Positions 54,280-64,000 of a stretch of DNA of 64,000 nucleotides are shown piece by piece; the stretch's first letter is position 1; each line of letters begins with the position of its first letter. The notes beneath the pieces are model-generated. The model had not been told where the DNA came from and searched no databases. It saw only the letters and a program-made list of their open reading frames with translations. The position numbers and the translations under genes were made by a program. This DNA is from Annulohypoxylon bovei var. microspora (lineage: Eukaryota > Ascomycota > Sordariomycetes > Xylariales > Hypoxylaceae). The DNA is taken from assembly GCA_022836615.1 (NCBI GenBank), contig MU405271.1:156779-220778 (forward strand), read 5' to 3'.

Positions 54280-55808
54280 ATGCCGCACATCGGTGTGTTG
54301 ATGGAGCGTAGTCTCCAGGAACGCAGCTTTAAGGATGCCTTCATAAGCCTCCTCGCGCGAAGTGCTGTTGCCGCGATAGAGAAGCGTCAGTCAGTCGATA
54401 GTATTAAAGGCGACATTACAGACGCCAAGACTGCCTTCTCCAGTTGGGATAATTGCATGCAGGCTAGCTTTTGCAAGTATGATTAAACCAACCTCAAGTC
54501 CCATATAGTTCTATGAGTCTAACGTTCGACAGGTGGCCAGTAATTGCTATAATCGTCATCGGCGGTCTCATCATTCTCTCTATAGTTTGGTGTATCGCTC
54601 GGTGTCTTTGCTGTGGCCTTTCGTGTTGTTGTGAGTGCTGCTATTGTCTCAAGTGCTGTGGTGAATGCTGCGGATGCTGTGATCCACCTCGAGGCAAGCG
54701 ACATAAGTACCTCGATGACCCATTCATCCCGCCACACCATGGTGAAAACCAGCAATATCGATCACAAGCTCCAATGTCGCCAAACATATCTCCGGCTCCA
54801 GCCCCAGTATCTGCCGCACCTCAGTATGCCGTATTCGACGACAGTAAGAAGGACGCGGATGCGTTGCCTGCTATGCCGAGCTGGGAGGGTGCGCAATCCC
54901 AGAAGGTCCTAATCGAGGAGGAGTCTGTCGAGATGGCAACTTTGACGAAATCAGAAAAAGACCCGAATATGGCTCTGAATACAAACAATCTATCCCATCC
55001 AACGACGCCAAGCCCGGCTTCTCCTAACAATAGAAGCCCCTATGGCCCGCCTCCCGGACAAGGCGCCCCTAACGGATATATGGCACCGACACGAGCCGGA
55101 GCGGATCCGTACTCGACGAATGGGCAAGGATATGATCAATACGACTATAATAATGGCTATGGACAGGCTTCCCATGATAATTTGAATCAGGGATATGGTA
55201 TGGCGGCGGTTGGACCAATGAGGACCCAGACACCTCAGCAGGACTATAATAATGGCTATAATAACGGTTATGGTAGAGGGACCGATCAGGGATACCCTCA
55301 ATCACGAACTCCGAGACCATATGATGAATATGGACGTAGTGGAACTCCTGGTGCCCCGCCCAGCTACCGCACTGCACCGAGCGTCAACAATGCGTACAAC
55401 AATCCCGCCCGAATGCCATCGCCCGGTCCAGCAGCAGCCTACGGTTATGAGAATCCCGCTCGCATGCGATCTCCTGGTCCGCAGGTAGGATTTGAGTATC
55501 CTCAGAGGTCTCAAACAACTACGCCTAGCGGCTACAACAGGCACCCAGCACCCTATCGTCAATACTCTGGCGACTCTAGCCGGCCTCTGGCGCAACCGAC
55601 ACCGGAACGACAACAATACTCGGATATGACGGGACAGGTGTCGCCTATCCAGAACACTGGCGGATTCGACTTCAGCTCCGGTTACAGCCGACCCGCAACA
55701 ACGACCCCAGTGCAGACAGCAAGCGGGGGAACGGCGTACCCTGGTTACCGCACATACAGACCCCCTGGAGGAGGAGCCCAACAACAGGATAACTGGAACG
55801 GGGCGTAA
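54280..55808 (+). CDS. Fibroin-3-related single-pass membrane protein, 490 aa
   Basis: A fungal family of unknown function. Exons 54280-54476 and 54533-55808; the donor is GTATGA and the acceptor ACAG. The first ATG is 54280; in-frame sequence upstream opens at TTG. A 65-residue N-terminal part (MPHIGVLMERSLQER) carries two Cys residues (NCMQASFC). One membrane helix (VIAIIVIGGLIILSIVWC) follows. It is flanked by a Cys cluster (CCGLSCCCECCYCLKCCGEC), likely palmitoylated at the membrane. The rest is a disordered Pro/Gln/Tyr/Asn-rich tail with repeated NNGYG and NPARM(P/R)SPGP segments. The layout parallels the upstream Rcr-type gene. Function not known. Confidence 0.8.
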
Positions 55809-56607
55809 CAAATGAATTAAAGAATCAGTTCGTCGAGTTGTAACAATAACTTATGACCTTGGCATCTTCTGGAGAAATATGTGTTGGGCTAAAATTCTAC
55901 GAACGGCGTTTTGGGGATGATCATCTGCATAGCATGATGGAATTTCTGATAGAGATAAGGCTTGCTGTACAATTGACTTTCTAAATTTCTCCCCGGTGTT
56001 GTGTTGTGTTGTGTTGTGTTTTATGTTGAGCTCTGGCTTCTCTGGCTTGCCCGAATACTGCGTGGGGTTGTTTGAGATTCACACCTGGATGCTGTGGATG
56101 CTGTGATTGTGGTGATATACATGATGAGTTACGAGTTTGCTGCTGGTCTAGAGGGAAAATGATTAAGGGGTGCTATTCTTTGTGTGGACTATCGGCGACC
56201 TACCGCCTACCGCCTACCTTCACTCAAGTGAGCACTTGTGTGCCAATATAGGAGATGGCTTGTCTAAGTAATCATCCACCGTCTAGTGATTATTCATGAG
56301 TTGATGCATTCACAGGCTTAAATCGATCACATTTTGCACAAGAAACTGAGATAGGAGAAAATCATCTGTGAATTCATAGAATCAATTGCATGGATCTCCG
56401 GTTGATTAAATCAACGCCATGCTATCACGCATATCCCTTAAAACCTCGTAGACAAAGATGGAGTCCAAGTGGACACATGACCTCAGTGAAGATTAACGAC
56501 TTATCCCCCTTAACTCCAGACGCAATGCAATTTCCTTCCTCCTCCCCGCCTAAACGCCGGTCGCCGGTTCTGTCGGCGATGTATGGTCAAGTAGACACAG
56601 CACACTT
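55809..56607. other. Intergenic: convergent 3' ends
   Basis: Holds a GTGTT pentanucleotide tract (55996-56020). The plus frame at 56390-56986 overlaps the next gene on the other strand and has no family feature. No RNA gene seen. Confidence 0.45.
55996..56020. repeat. GTGTT pentanucleotide microsatellite
   Basis: Five tandem copies of GTGTT downstream of the fibroin-3-like gene. Confidence 0.85.
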
Positions 56608-57754
56608 AGGAAATACCGCCGGACATGGTGAGGTCGGAGTCCTCCACGTCCTCCTCGATCTCCACCATTGTGCGGTCGCCGTTCTCGTCGACGCTCTCGT
56701 GGCGCGAGAACACGCGGCTGGGTCCGACGCCGGATCCTGCTTCCTGTTGCGCCTCCTCACGGCGTGGCACCAGGAACTCCTCGCCGAGGAAGAGCAGATT
56801 GCCCTGCACAGTGAAGGCTATGGGCGGGATGTCGCTGCCGTTGCCGTTGCCGTTGATGGGGTCGGAGATGTTGGGGCTGAGGGTGTGGCTGGTGTCGCTA
56901 CCGTCACTGCCGTCACTGCCGTCATAGCTGTCAACACCATCATAACTATCAACGCCGTCATTGCCGTCGACGCCGTTTGCTGCTGACTGGTGACCTCCAA
57001 ACTGTGCGGTCTGGTAGTCGTTTCCCTGGGCGATATTGTAGCGGGGTATCTGGTCGCCGTTAGGCAAGGACGAGGCGCTCTGGCGCTCGAGCCAGACTGC
57101 CTGTACGGCTTGCATCTGACCGCCGGCGGAGTGGTATCTTCGTGCCTCCTGCGGCGCGACCGGGTTCAGAGGCAGGGCATGGAGTGAGCTGCGACTTCCG
57201 TTCTGCATGGCGCCAACTCGGTCGGCGAAGGACGCGTCGTTGTTGCCGCCGGTGGGAGCGCGGACAAACGGCCAACCTGCTGGTGCGCCGCGGCCTGCTG
57301 GTGGTGACGGTGGCGCGGCGCCGGACGCCGACTGCTGCTGCTGTCCTCCGTGGTTGTTAGAAGCGCCGTTGGTCATGCCGGCGCCTTCTTGGTCGGAGCG
57401 CAAAGTGCCATGGTAGGAATAGTAGGCGGCGCTGGTACGGGCGGGTCCGGCAGGTCTCTGCGAACCTGAAGGATAGTAGCCGTGGGCGTTGTCGAGGCGG
57501 TGGCGTGCGTCGTGCTGTCCGCCCATAGGCCAGCCATTGCCGATTCGGAGTCCCGAGAACGGGTGGTTCTCAAAAGGATTCATGGTTCGAGGCTGGGGAC
57601 CAGCTGCGACGTGATGCGCAAGGATCGAGATTATGATCATGCAACGCGGACATTGCCAATGGTGGCGGCACGGCGAGCCGGTAGAACGCGCGTAGAACAC
57701 GCATGTCGTGCCGCACGTCTCGCAGAAAACGAGAGGACCACCCTCGTAGGCCAT
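56606..57754 (-). CDS. Hypothetical protein with N-terminal Cys/His cluster and low-complexity body, 382 aa
   Basis: Single exon from ATG 57754; the frame further upstream opens at TTG. The first 40 residues carry Cys11, Cys14, Cys18, Cys29, His31, His32, Cys35 and Cys38 (FCETCGTTC and CRHHWQCPRC), which suits one or two zinc sites, possibly a zinc ribbon. Residues 60-290 are Gly/Ser/Gln/Asn-rich. A tandem repeat VDSYDGVDSYDGSDGSDGSD lies near residue 275. The C-terminal 100 residues are more ordered: IPPIAFTVQGNLLFLGEEFL, then an acidic end with EIEEDVEDSD. No orthologue recognised. Possibly a RING-like or ubiquitin-linked factor, but the spacing does not fit RING well. Confidence 0.65.
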   Translation of the reverse strand: MAYEGGPLVFCETCGTTCVFYARSTGSPCRHHWQCPRCMIIISILAHHVAAGPQPRTMNPFENHPFSGLRIGNGWPMGGQHDARHRLDNAHGYYPSGSQRPAGPARTSAAYYSYHGTLRSDQEGAGMTNGASNNHGGQQQQSASGAAPPSPPAGRGAPAGWPFVRAPTGGNNDASFADRVGAMQNGSRSSLHALPLNPVAPQEARRYHSAGGQMQAVQAVWLERQSASSLPNGDQIPRYNIAQGNDYQTAQFGGHQSAANGVDGNDGVDSYDGVDSYDGSDGSDGSDTSHTLSPNISDPINGNGNGSDIPPIAFTVQGNLLFLGEEFLVPRREEAQQEAGSGVGPSRVFSRHESVDENGDRTMVEIEEDVEDSDLTMSGGIS

Positions 57755-59175
57755 AATGGTAGCGATCGCTAAGATCTGCTGTCGCGCAGAAGAACAAAGA
57801 GGTGCTCTGTTGGAGCACAAGATGTGATGTGGTATTTGTAGTGTGATGGTGACGAGAGTTGTCTAAGGATGAGTTGTGAGTAAGATGGGCGGCGTCTGGA
57901 GGAATTGTTTAAATAGAAAACACAAAGCACAGATGTGTGGGGATGCCGCCGATGAAGTTAGTGAGAACTGTGGAAGTAACAATTTTAGAAGGTGCGTTGT
58001 TATGGTTACCACTTAGTATGTGAGTCAGTGGTCGATAGAAGGGTTGGTGACGACTCTACAAGTAGAACTGTGCGGATTTAATCATCCGATTTTTATTGTT
58101 CAGGAACTCCCAAAGATGCTCTTGACAATTGATTTGCACATCCACCAACTACACAGGTACAAACTAAAAGGGGCATAGCGAGGAAAGGTACGTCGTCAGA
58201 AGTCTTCATATGATATATTGGATGGGCAGGCACGATGAGGGAAAATGGAAAGATGACAACGCATGGATAGTTACTAGTTCGTATATAGAAACATTGAGAC
58301 ATACCTCTTCATTATTATGAAATCTTGTAGTCTGCTGTCAGAGTGCCTAGGTGAGGGTTCAACAAAAAGGGGGTGCCTTATGAACACTCTTGTCTGTGAG
58401 ATGTTTAGGGGGGAGAACGGATTGTCAAGACGGCGTTTGTTGTATAGGTGATATTCAGAGAACCATTACCACCACTAGTCAAGGGGTTACGATCTACCTA
58501 GGAACAACTTATCATGTTAGCTTTCTGGACTAGGACTTTATATAGTGGATATAAGAGTATTATATTACGGTGATAGCGACTTCTCTCCAGATTTACATTC
58601 GTCCCCCTTTCTTGAAGCAACAGGTACAAGTGTATCTCCACCTAGGTAGGTACCTAAGCTTCTAGAAGCTTGGAGCAAGCTTTAAGTCATCTGAAATATA
58701 AACTACTGTGGCCTATGCTTCGTTCAGAATACACACAGTATATAGGTACGGAGGCAAACTAAACGCACATTAGCAACGTTGTGGCCATCACGCCAATGGA
58801 CAATACCTTATTAGGGATGGATGACTTGATTCAGCCTTGCAGTTGGTTAACAAAGAGGCGCGGTAAGCAACACGAAGGACCTGCAAGTAACAACCTGCAG
58901 CTGCAGCTAGGACGCCTGCGGTGTTCCACCAAACTTATCAAGCACGAGACCAAACTAATCCAAAATATTTCTGGATGCCATCACCACTTTATTTGAAGCC
59001 AACCGTATACCATATACCATATACCATATACTCCTAATATGCAAAGAAATATCCAGATATATGGAAATCCCTATTGGTGTACTAATTTCTTCATAATGGG
59101 ATAATATACGAAGTACACCGTTTAAAAAACACTAAAATTGCCAATGCTAAACTGTAGAAAAAAGGGGGACACAAG
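57755..59175. other. Intergenic: between divergent/tandem minus genes
   Basis: About 1.4 kb with a TATACCA tandem tract at 59006-59032 and motif CCTAGGTAGGTACC at 58641-58654. No coding frame with family features. Confidence 0.45.
59006..59032. repeat. TATACCA tandem repeat
   Basis: Nearly four copies of the heptamer TATACCA in the spacer downstream of the STIMATE-family gene. Confidence 0.85.
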
Positions 59176-60397
59176 TTACTCTGGTGGAACCAACTCCTTG
59201 GGTAGAAGTCTTCCCCTACCTTCTTGACTTATACTGCTCCCTATGACCGTTTGGCCGTCCAAATCCGGATCGTATTCTTCACGCCCTTGGTCAGGTCCCT
59301 TCTGAGGCTTCTTAAAATTCCTGGAATCAGAAAGCTTCATGCTCTCGTTGCTATCTCCGCTGACCGACCCCTCATCATCGCTTTCCGCAATCGCATCGTC
59401 GAAAGGATCACGAGCCTCGTCATCTTCCGATGGTAATCTTTCGTGGCCGTTGTCCTTAAGCTTGATAAAACTGTCGATTATATAATACTGCATCGCATTC
59501 ATGATGAGGGGGAATAACATCATGACGAATACGATCTGAACGCGCTCGTTGCCTTCGGTCCACCTGAGTGCCCAATCCCCCACACGCGATATCCATGGTA
59601 ATATCAAGAATACGATGAGGACGCAGACCTTCATGCCAAACAAGCCGCAGAAGTAGATGACGGATTGTTTCAGCCACCACCAGGCGCTGGGAGGGCTGCC
59701 GTAGTTGCCAGACTGGATCGACTCTGGTGGCTTTCCCCAGGGTGTGTATGCTACGAGGCCGGTGACGACACGGAGGAGGATAATGAGGATTGGAATGCCG
59801 AGAGTAGTCTGTTGATAGGTTAAAATCTGCCGTGCTTCCTACCGAGTATGGGGGGGGAAGACTTACATCAATACCCAAGTTTAACAAATAAAACGAGCAG
59901 GGGTTTGGGACGTAAGGGTCATCCTCCCTTCGAAGCATCCTCTCCGCCGCTTGTACACTGGTCGGGTCCAACTTGATAGAGAACCGACCGCTGGTGAGCA
60001 TCGACATAAAGACGTTCGCGATATGCACCAAAACCGACCCGAACACCTGCTTAGACACATCAAAGAACCAAATCTTGACAGGCCGCTGAGGCCGTTCTCG
60101 CCACCGCTTGTAGACGAGAGACAGGAGAGCTAATCCACCCAACGCGAGCTGCACAAATAAAGCAAATGGTCCTAACAGCCGACACTCGCCCTCTCCTCCA
60201 TGATTACCTCCTTCGGGGGGCGCCATCGTCGTGGTCGCGGCAGCGGCTATCGCAGTGGCAGTGGCGGTAAGAAATGAAGATACGTCGGTGGGAGCAGGAG
60301 GGAGATCGACCCCTATCGCTGCGTTCGGGAGAGAAGCCGTGGCTATCGTTGACGGGATATCTTCGACAAGAGCAGCAACCGTGGAAGAAACAGACAT
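59176..60397 (-). CDS. STIMATE/TMEM110-family vacuolar membrane protein, 387 aa
   Basis: Multi-pass membrane protein. Animal STIMATE sits at ER-plasma-membrane contacts and fungal members are annotated as vacuolar membrane proteins. Exons 60397-59867 and 59808-59176; the donor is GTAAGT. The first 70 residues are Ala/Thr-rich and disordered. Membrane segments include ALFVQLALGGLALLSLVYK and VLVHIANVFMSM, then TLGIPILIILLRVVTG, VCVLIVFLILPWI and FVMMLFPLIMNAMQYYIID. The family patterns KIWFFDVSKQ, NPCSFYLLNLGID(TT) and the GNYGSPPSAWWWLKQ segment are present. A 100-residue acidic/polar C-terminal tail completes it. Specific function uncertain. Confidence 0.85.
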
Positions 60398-61273
60398 AAC
60401 CTTCTGTGCTCAAGACACAGGACGGCGGGCGAGACAATCACAAGAGGTAAAAAGGAGCGAAGATCGACGCCTAGGTTCCAGCCAGGGTTCGAGCGAATGA
60501 GGTTCCTGTTTGGAATGGAGGTGGCTTCTATGCCAATGAAAGAGACCAACGAGCATGCATGCGCGATTGGTGTTTTAGAACCTAGGTAGCGCACAAAGAA
60601 GAAAAAAGCAAGAGGAAGCCTTGTAAGCTTGGTAAGCTTAGTATTCGGTATTCTGTTGGGAAAGGGAAAATAAAACACATTAATAGATTGGGAAGAGGTT
60701 GTAGGTCAAGGTTGTATGTAGGTGAAAAGGATGGATTGATACAAGCCACAATGGTCAGCCGCTCAGCGCATCCATTAAATCCATTCCATTCTAAACATAA
60801 CATCCATAACATCCATGGAATAAGGTTTCTATGATGCTATGGCGCTGTGAATGGCCGCATAAAACTGGAGATTGTACGGGGTAGGGCCTAGTACTGCCTA
60901 GATAGTACCACCCTGCCACCTAAATCCAATAGCCCCACCTAAGCGTTAGAAGCCTTGGTGCCTGTGGTAGTACCATTTCACGCCAGATACCTCCTGCACT
61001 AGGCGCCGTATGCCTAAATTGGAGGTATCTATTTTCGCTCATCGACAAACGCTTTCGGTACGCCTAAGGCTTCACCAGGCAGAGGTTAAACTTCAAGATA
61101 TGCTCACACGCTACGCATTTAAGGTTACCTATCAAAGTTATCGGAACATTTATAACACATGCCGTTTTTTTTACGGCTAGCCTTATTCTATTTTGCAACC
61201 AAGGGAAATTTTCAAGGCTACGAGAATGATAGTGTTACGAAATAAATACCTGAGAAGGAAGTTCGAATACGTT
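60398..61273. other. Intergenic: STIMATE-family promoter
   Basis: Promoter and leader on the minus strand. A 111-codon minus frame at 60343-60678 overlaps the gene start out of frame and is not convincing. No RNA gene seen. Confidence 0.4.
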
Positions 61274-61333
61274 GTCAATATCAATGTCAATATCAATGTC
61301 AATGTCAATGTCAATGTCAATGTCAATGTCAAT
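61274..61333. repeat. Imperfect hexanucleotide microsatellite, ten units of GTCAAT/ATCAAT
   Basis: Ten tandem hexamers; units 2 and 4 read ATCAAT and the rest GTCAAT. The array sits in intergenic DNA, and translates as VN or LT repeats in shadow frames only. Confidence 0.9.
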
Positions 61334-62023
61334 ATAGAGCAGACTAGATATTCAGCAACTTCACGCATATACAATTTATATAGCCGCGAGATGAATTGGA
61401 GTCGAGATATATTTTCGAGAAAATAAGCCACAAGGTCTTCTGCATTCTCAAAAGCTAGGTAGGTAGAGGTCGAAAACCCTCAGAATCATGAATATTTAAT
61501 ATCTTTCCGTGTCGTCACAACGCCAGGTAAAACTATGTGACATACATAATGCCCATTCCGTAAAACCTCCGAATCAACCTTAATTCAATCTGAACAACGT
61601 CCCCTGCGTTCTGTAGGTGTACCTAAAGAGCGACTCGCAATCGTAAAAAGGTAGCAATGGTAGCAAGGGTAGCATGCCGAGCAAAAGCCAATTCTGCGCT
61701 CTCGTGAAATTTGTTGTATAGCGTGACCGTATTGTCCATATCTGCGCAGATGATGTGTACGATACGTTCTAAGTCATGCATAGCTTGTTGGATTTCTGTG
61801 GGAGAATGCCTCGCACGAAGTTCAATGCGAGCTTTCGTGCGTGCCCGGCGACGTCGTCAGGCCTACCCTTCTTATTATTCGCCACCGACGCCGGATTCTT
61901 CTGGATCGACGTCGTAGTGGAGATGGTAGCTCGTGAGCTAGATGTGGTAGAAGCTGGAGAAGACGGGGCTGCAGACGAAGCACGAGCACATGTCTGTATC
62001 CTGTCCGCAGGCCCGTCTAATTG
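61334..62023. other. Intergenic: 3' side of SF3B6
   Basis: Contains a CTAGGTAGGTAG motif near 61455-61466. The plus frame at 61776-62186 is an opposite-strand shadow of SF3B6 in part. No gene seen. Confidence 0.4.
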
Positions 62024-62666
62024 TCAATCGATTCCATGCTTCATCTTGAGCTGCGCTAAATTGTCCTTGCGGGCCTGGAGGTCGTCTTTCGACTTAAGCG
62101 TCTTCTCTGGCTGGTGCCATAGCACTACACGACATGTTAGACAGTTGCAATGGGAACCTGGAGGAGTCCACGTGATGACGTGGTGAACGTACCGACGAGG
62201 TAACGGTTCTGGAAGTTGTAGCCATTTAGCTTCTCGAGTGCGTTTTTCGCATCCATGACGTTCCAGAAGACGACATAGGCAGTTCCTTTCGCATCGACTG
62301 AGATTCCTTGTCGAATTTGACTAGATATATATGTAATTAGCGGAGCCGGCCTATACGTGTATGCGGTGTAGAGTCGACCAGGAACATACCGGATGAGTCC
62401 GTCCTCGCCGGGATCAAAGAGTTTCCAAAGCGCGTCAGACGATACCTCGTAGCTAAAATACTGTCAGGATGATATCGAAGATGAGATCCGGGTAAGGTGA
62501 CTGACTTTAGATTCTTCACGAACAAGATTCTAGATTCACCTAAGTCAGCAAATGTATCTGAGTCGAGGTGCCAAGCCAGGCAAGCCGAAGCCGTGGGGGG
62601 CGAAGGGAATTAAAGGTCAAAGACTTACGGAAGCTGCTCGGGGGCAATCTTGCCGGCTCGACTCAT
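62024..62666 (-). CDS. Splicing factor 3B subunit 6 (SF3B6/p14), 117 aa
   Basis: RRM protein that contacts the branch-point adenosine in the U2 snRNP. Five exons: 62666-62629 (38 nt), 62529-62506 (24 nt), 62452-62390, 62320-62193, 62124-62024; the total is exactly 118 codons. The start is MSRAGKIAPEQLP. RNP2 is ILFVKNLNYEV and RNP1 is KGTAYVVFWNV. The C-terminal sequence YLVVLWHQPEKTLKSKDDLQ and QLKMKHGID matches the fungal family. The junction before ILFVKNL lacks the usual Arg (family reads RILFVKNL); this may be real or a small splice-site error. The last exon is short of frame in unspliced reading and needs a donor GTACGT. Confidence 0.9.
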
Positions 62667-64000
62667 ATCTTGATGAGGGCAGTTAATTGTTCGTTCTCCT
62701 GATTGTGATGATTAATTGCTGGATGTTGGTCCAGAAAGGTTGGTATTGGTGATTTGGTGATTTGGTGATAGATGTTTTAGGTAGTCAAGATTGGCGAAAG
62801 AGGCGTGTGCAGCTTTTGGGAATCGATCTGGTTCTAGAGACGGGGGAGTTCGTTTTGGTCACGGAGCAAATCGGATTAGGCCACGCTAAAGGCCGAGCAA
62901 GCACACGTGATGCAAAACTGGGTCTTATCAAACCTGGCGACCGTTTAGAGGCACACTAACCGTGCTAACTGTACTGATAAACCAACGCTGCTTCTTTTCT
63001 TGCTATTGGTGACTGGGCACGTGGATAACTGAAAGTAAAAATGATAAATTGCCTTGCAACTTAGCTGTCACTACCTACAGATGTACTGCCATTACATATA
63101 AAAGGCGAGGCACTGCAGACTGTTGTGTCTCATCTTACTACGTCATTCAGGTCATTCAGGTCATTCTAACGAAGAGATTGGTTTCCGGATCTTAGTAATA
63201 ATGGTTGAAAGGATAGTACATATAACGATCTTCTCGAATTTCCTCCACCTCTCATCTCCGCCTCGGGAACAAAGGGAGCTTAGGTATACTCCGCGTTTAG
63301 AATCGAATTGTATCTCCTCCGAGCCTGTTTTCCGAGGCGCATTCCGAGATACAGTAGCGGGATTAGCCACAAGCTCCGATTGCGCCTTGCTTCACGAGGA
63401 TCGTTCACAATATGCGCCATCTTACTATGTAGTATGTACAAGTGGAACGAGGTTTGAGGCTGACCGTTATCCGCATTCCTTCATTGGTATTTGGAGGTGC
63501 CACCACATTCGGTAGGATCATTCGTCATCAGGCCGTGCAAGCCGTTGGATTGCTTTATGGTTCAATAGGAGCCTTTGGAAGCGAACCAGTTACACCGATT
63601 AGCGTAATACACCCGATCTGAATGAAACTCTACAAATCTTGTCCTATCGAGATCGGAACCTAACAAAATGTAGGTATTGCAACTACATCAAGACTGACCA
63701 GAAAATTAGGTATGTATCGCGAAACAAAGCCATACCGAACTAGCTGAAGAAGACAAGATACCTAGCCTGGAGGTAGGTATCTATCTATAACTGCTGCGAC
63801 TAGTGGCGAGTTGAAGCAGATATTCCAATAGTCTACTCACTGGGCACTTAGAGGCATTGCAGCGACCTATTACAATCGAGAGAATATTCCCATTTGGAGG
63901 CACGTTATGGAGGCCCATAGGTGAGACTGTGCCAAAAAAATATTGGAGTGTAAATGCTGCCTAAAAGGGTAAGGTGTGTTGCAGCCACAGGTGAGTGGTG
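62667..64000. other. Intergenic: upstream of SF3B6 to the window end
   Basis: Holds a nine-base tandem TCATTCAGG repeat at about 63144-63168 and a GGTAGGTA copy near 63772. The 130-codon plus frame at 63123-63515 starts at TTG and shows no domain. Nothing else recognised. Confidence 0.45.

Noticed and set aside
55302..55811. 169-codon minus frame opposite the fibroin-3-like gene
   Set aside because: Antisense of a repetitive Pro/Tyr-rich coding region; the plus-strand frame has the splice junction and membrane helix.
63123..63515. 130-codon plus frame near the window end
   Set aside because: Opens at TTG, begins in a tandem TCATTCAGG repeat and shows no domain.
1..64000. CRISPR array, prophage or bacterial operon
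   Set aside because: The DNA is eukaryotic with spliceosomal introns; no array of spaced direct repeats and no phage genes were seen.

Overview
This window comes from the nuclear genome of a filamentous ascomycete (Pezizomycotina; a Sordariomycete-like fungus is my inference). The evidence is short spliceosomal introns of about 50-110 nt, fungal marker proteins (tyrosinase, Rcr-type and fibroin-3-type membrane proteins, PMT4), long pyrimidine-rich leaders, and a TAGGTAGGTA-type motif scattered through intergenic DNA. I hand-spliced 21 protein genes from reading frame, splice sites and family identity, and I find one strong RNA gene, a spliceosomal U1 snRNA.

Layout: 0-7 kb holds PMT4 (minus, cut by the window start), a 303-bp inverted-repeat element, a RidA/Mmf1 gene and two unrecognised proteins. 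7-13 kb is a long leader and a three-finger C2H2 transcription factor. 13-20 kb holds a GC-rich island, PER1, a secreted GH5 hydrolase and phosphoacetylglucosamine mutase. 20-26 kb holds MUS81, riboflavin synthase and PRMT1. 26-36 kb holds the U1 snRNA gene, a 12-exon secreted PhoD-type phosphatase, a BRCT plus Pol X DNA polymerase and an ammonium transporter. 38-45 kb holds a secreted tyrosinase and RNA polymerase I subunit 2. 47-56 kb holds ARL8, a second inverted-repeat element of 352 bp and two single-pass membrane proteins with disordered tails. 56-63 kb holds a Cys-rich low-complexity protein, a STIMATE-family membrane protein and the splicing factor SF3B6.

The genes are mostly conserved housekeeping functions and do not form a biosynthetic cluster or a bacterial-style operon. 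Thematic links are loose: PMT4, PER1 and phosphoacetylglucosamine mutase serve ER glycosylation, GPI anchors and cell-wall precursors; Rcr-type proteins act on the wall and membrane traffic; U1 and SF3B6 belong to the spliceosome; MUS81 and the Pol X polymerase are DNA repair enzymes. Both inverted-repeat elements look like TA-targeted, non-coding MITEs. The clearest unlisted feature is the U1 snRNA; the most open questions are the GC island, the Met/His motif in tyrosinase and the dispersed TAGGTAGGTA motif.
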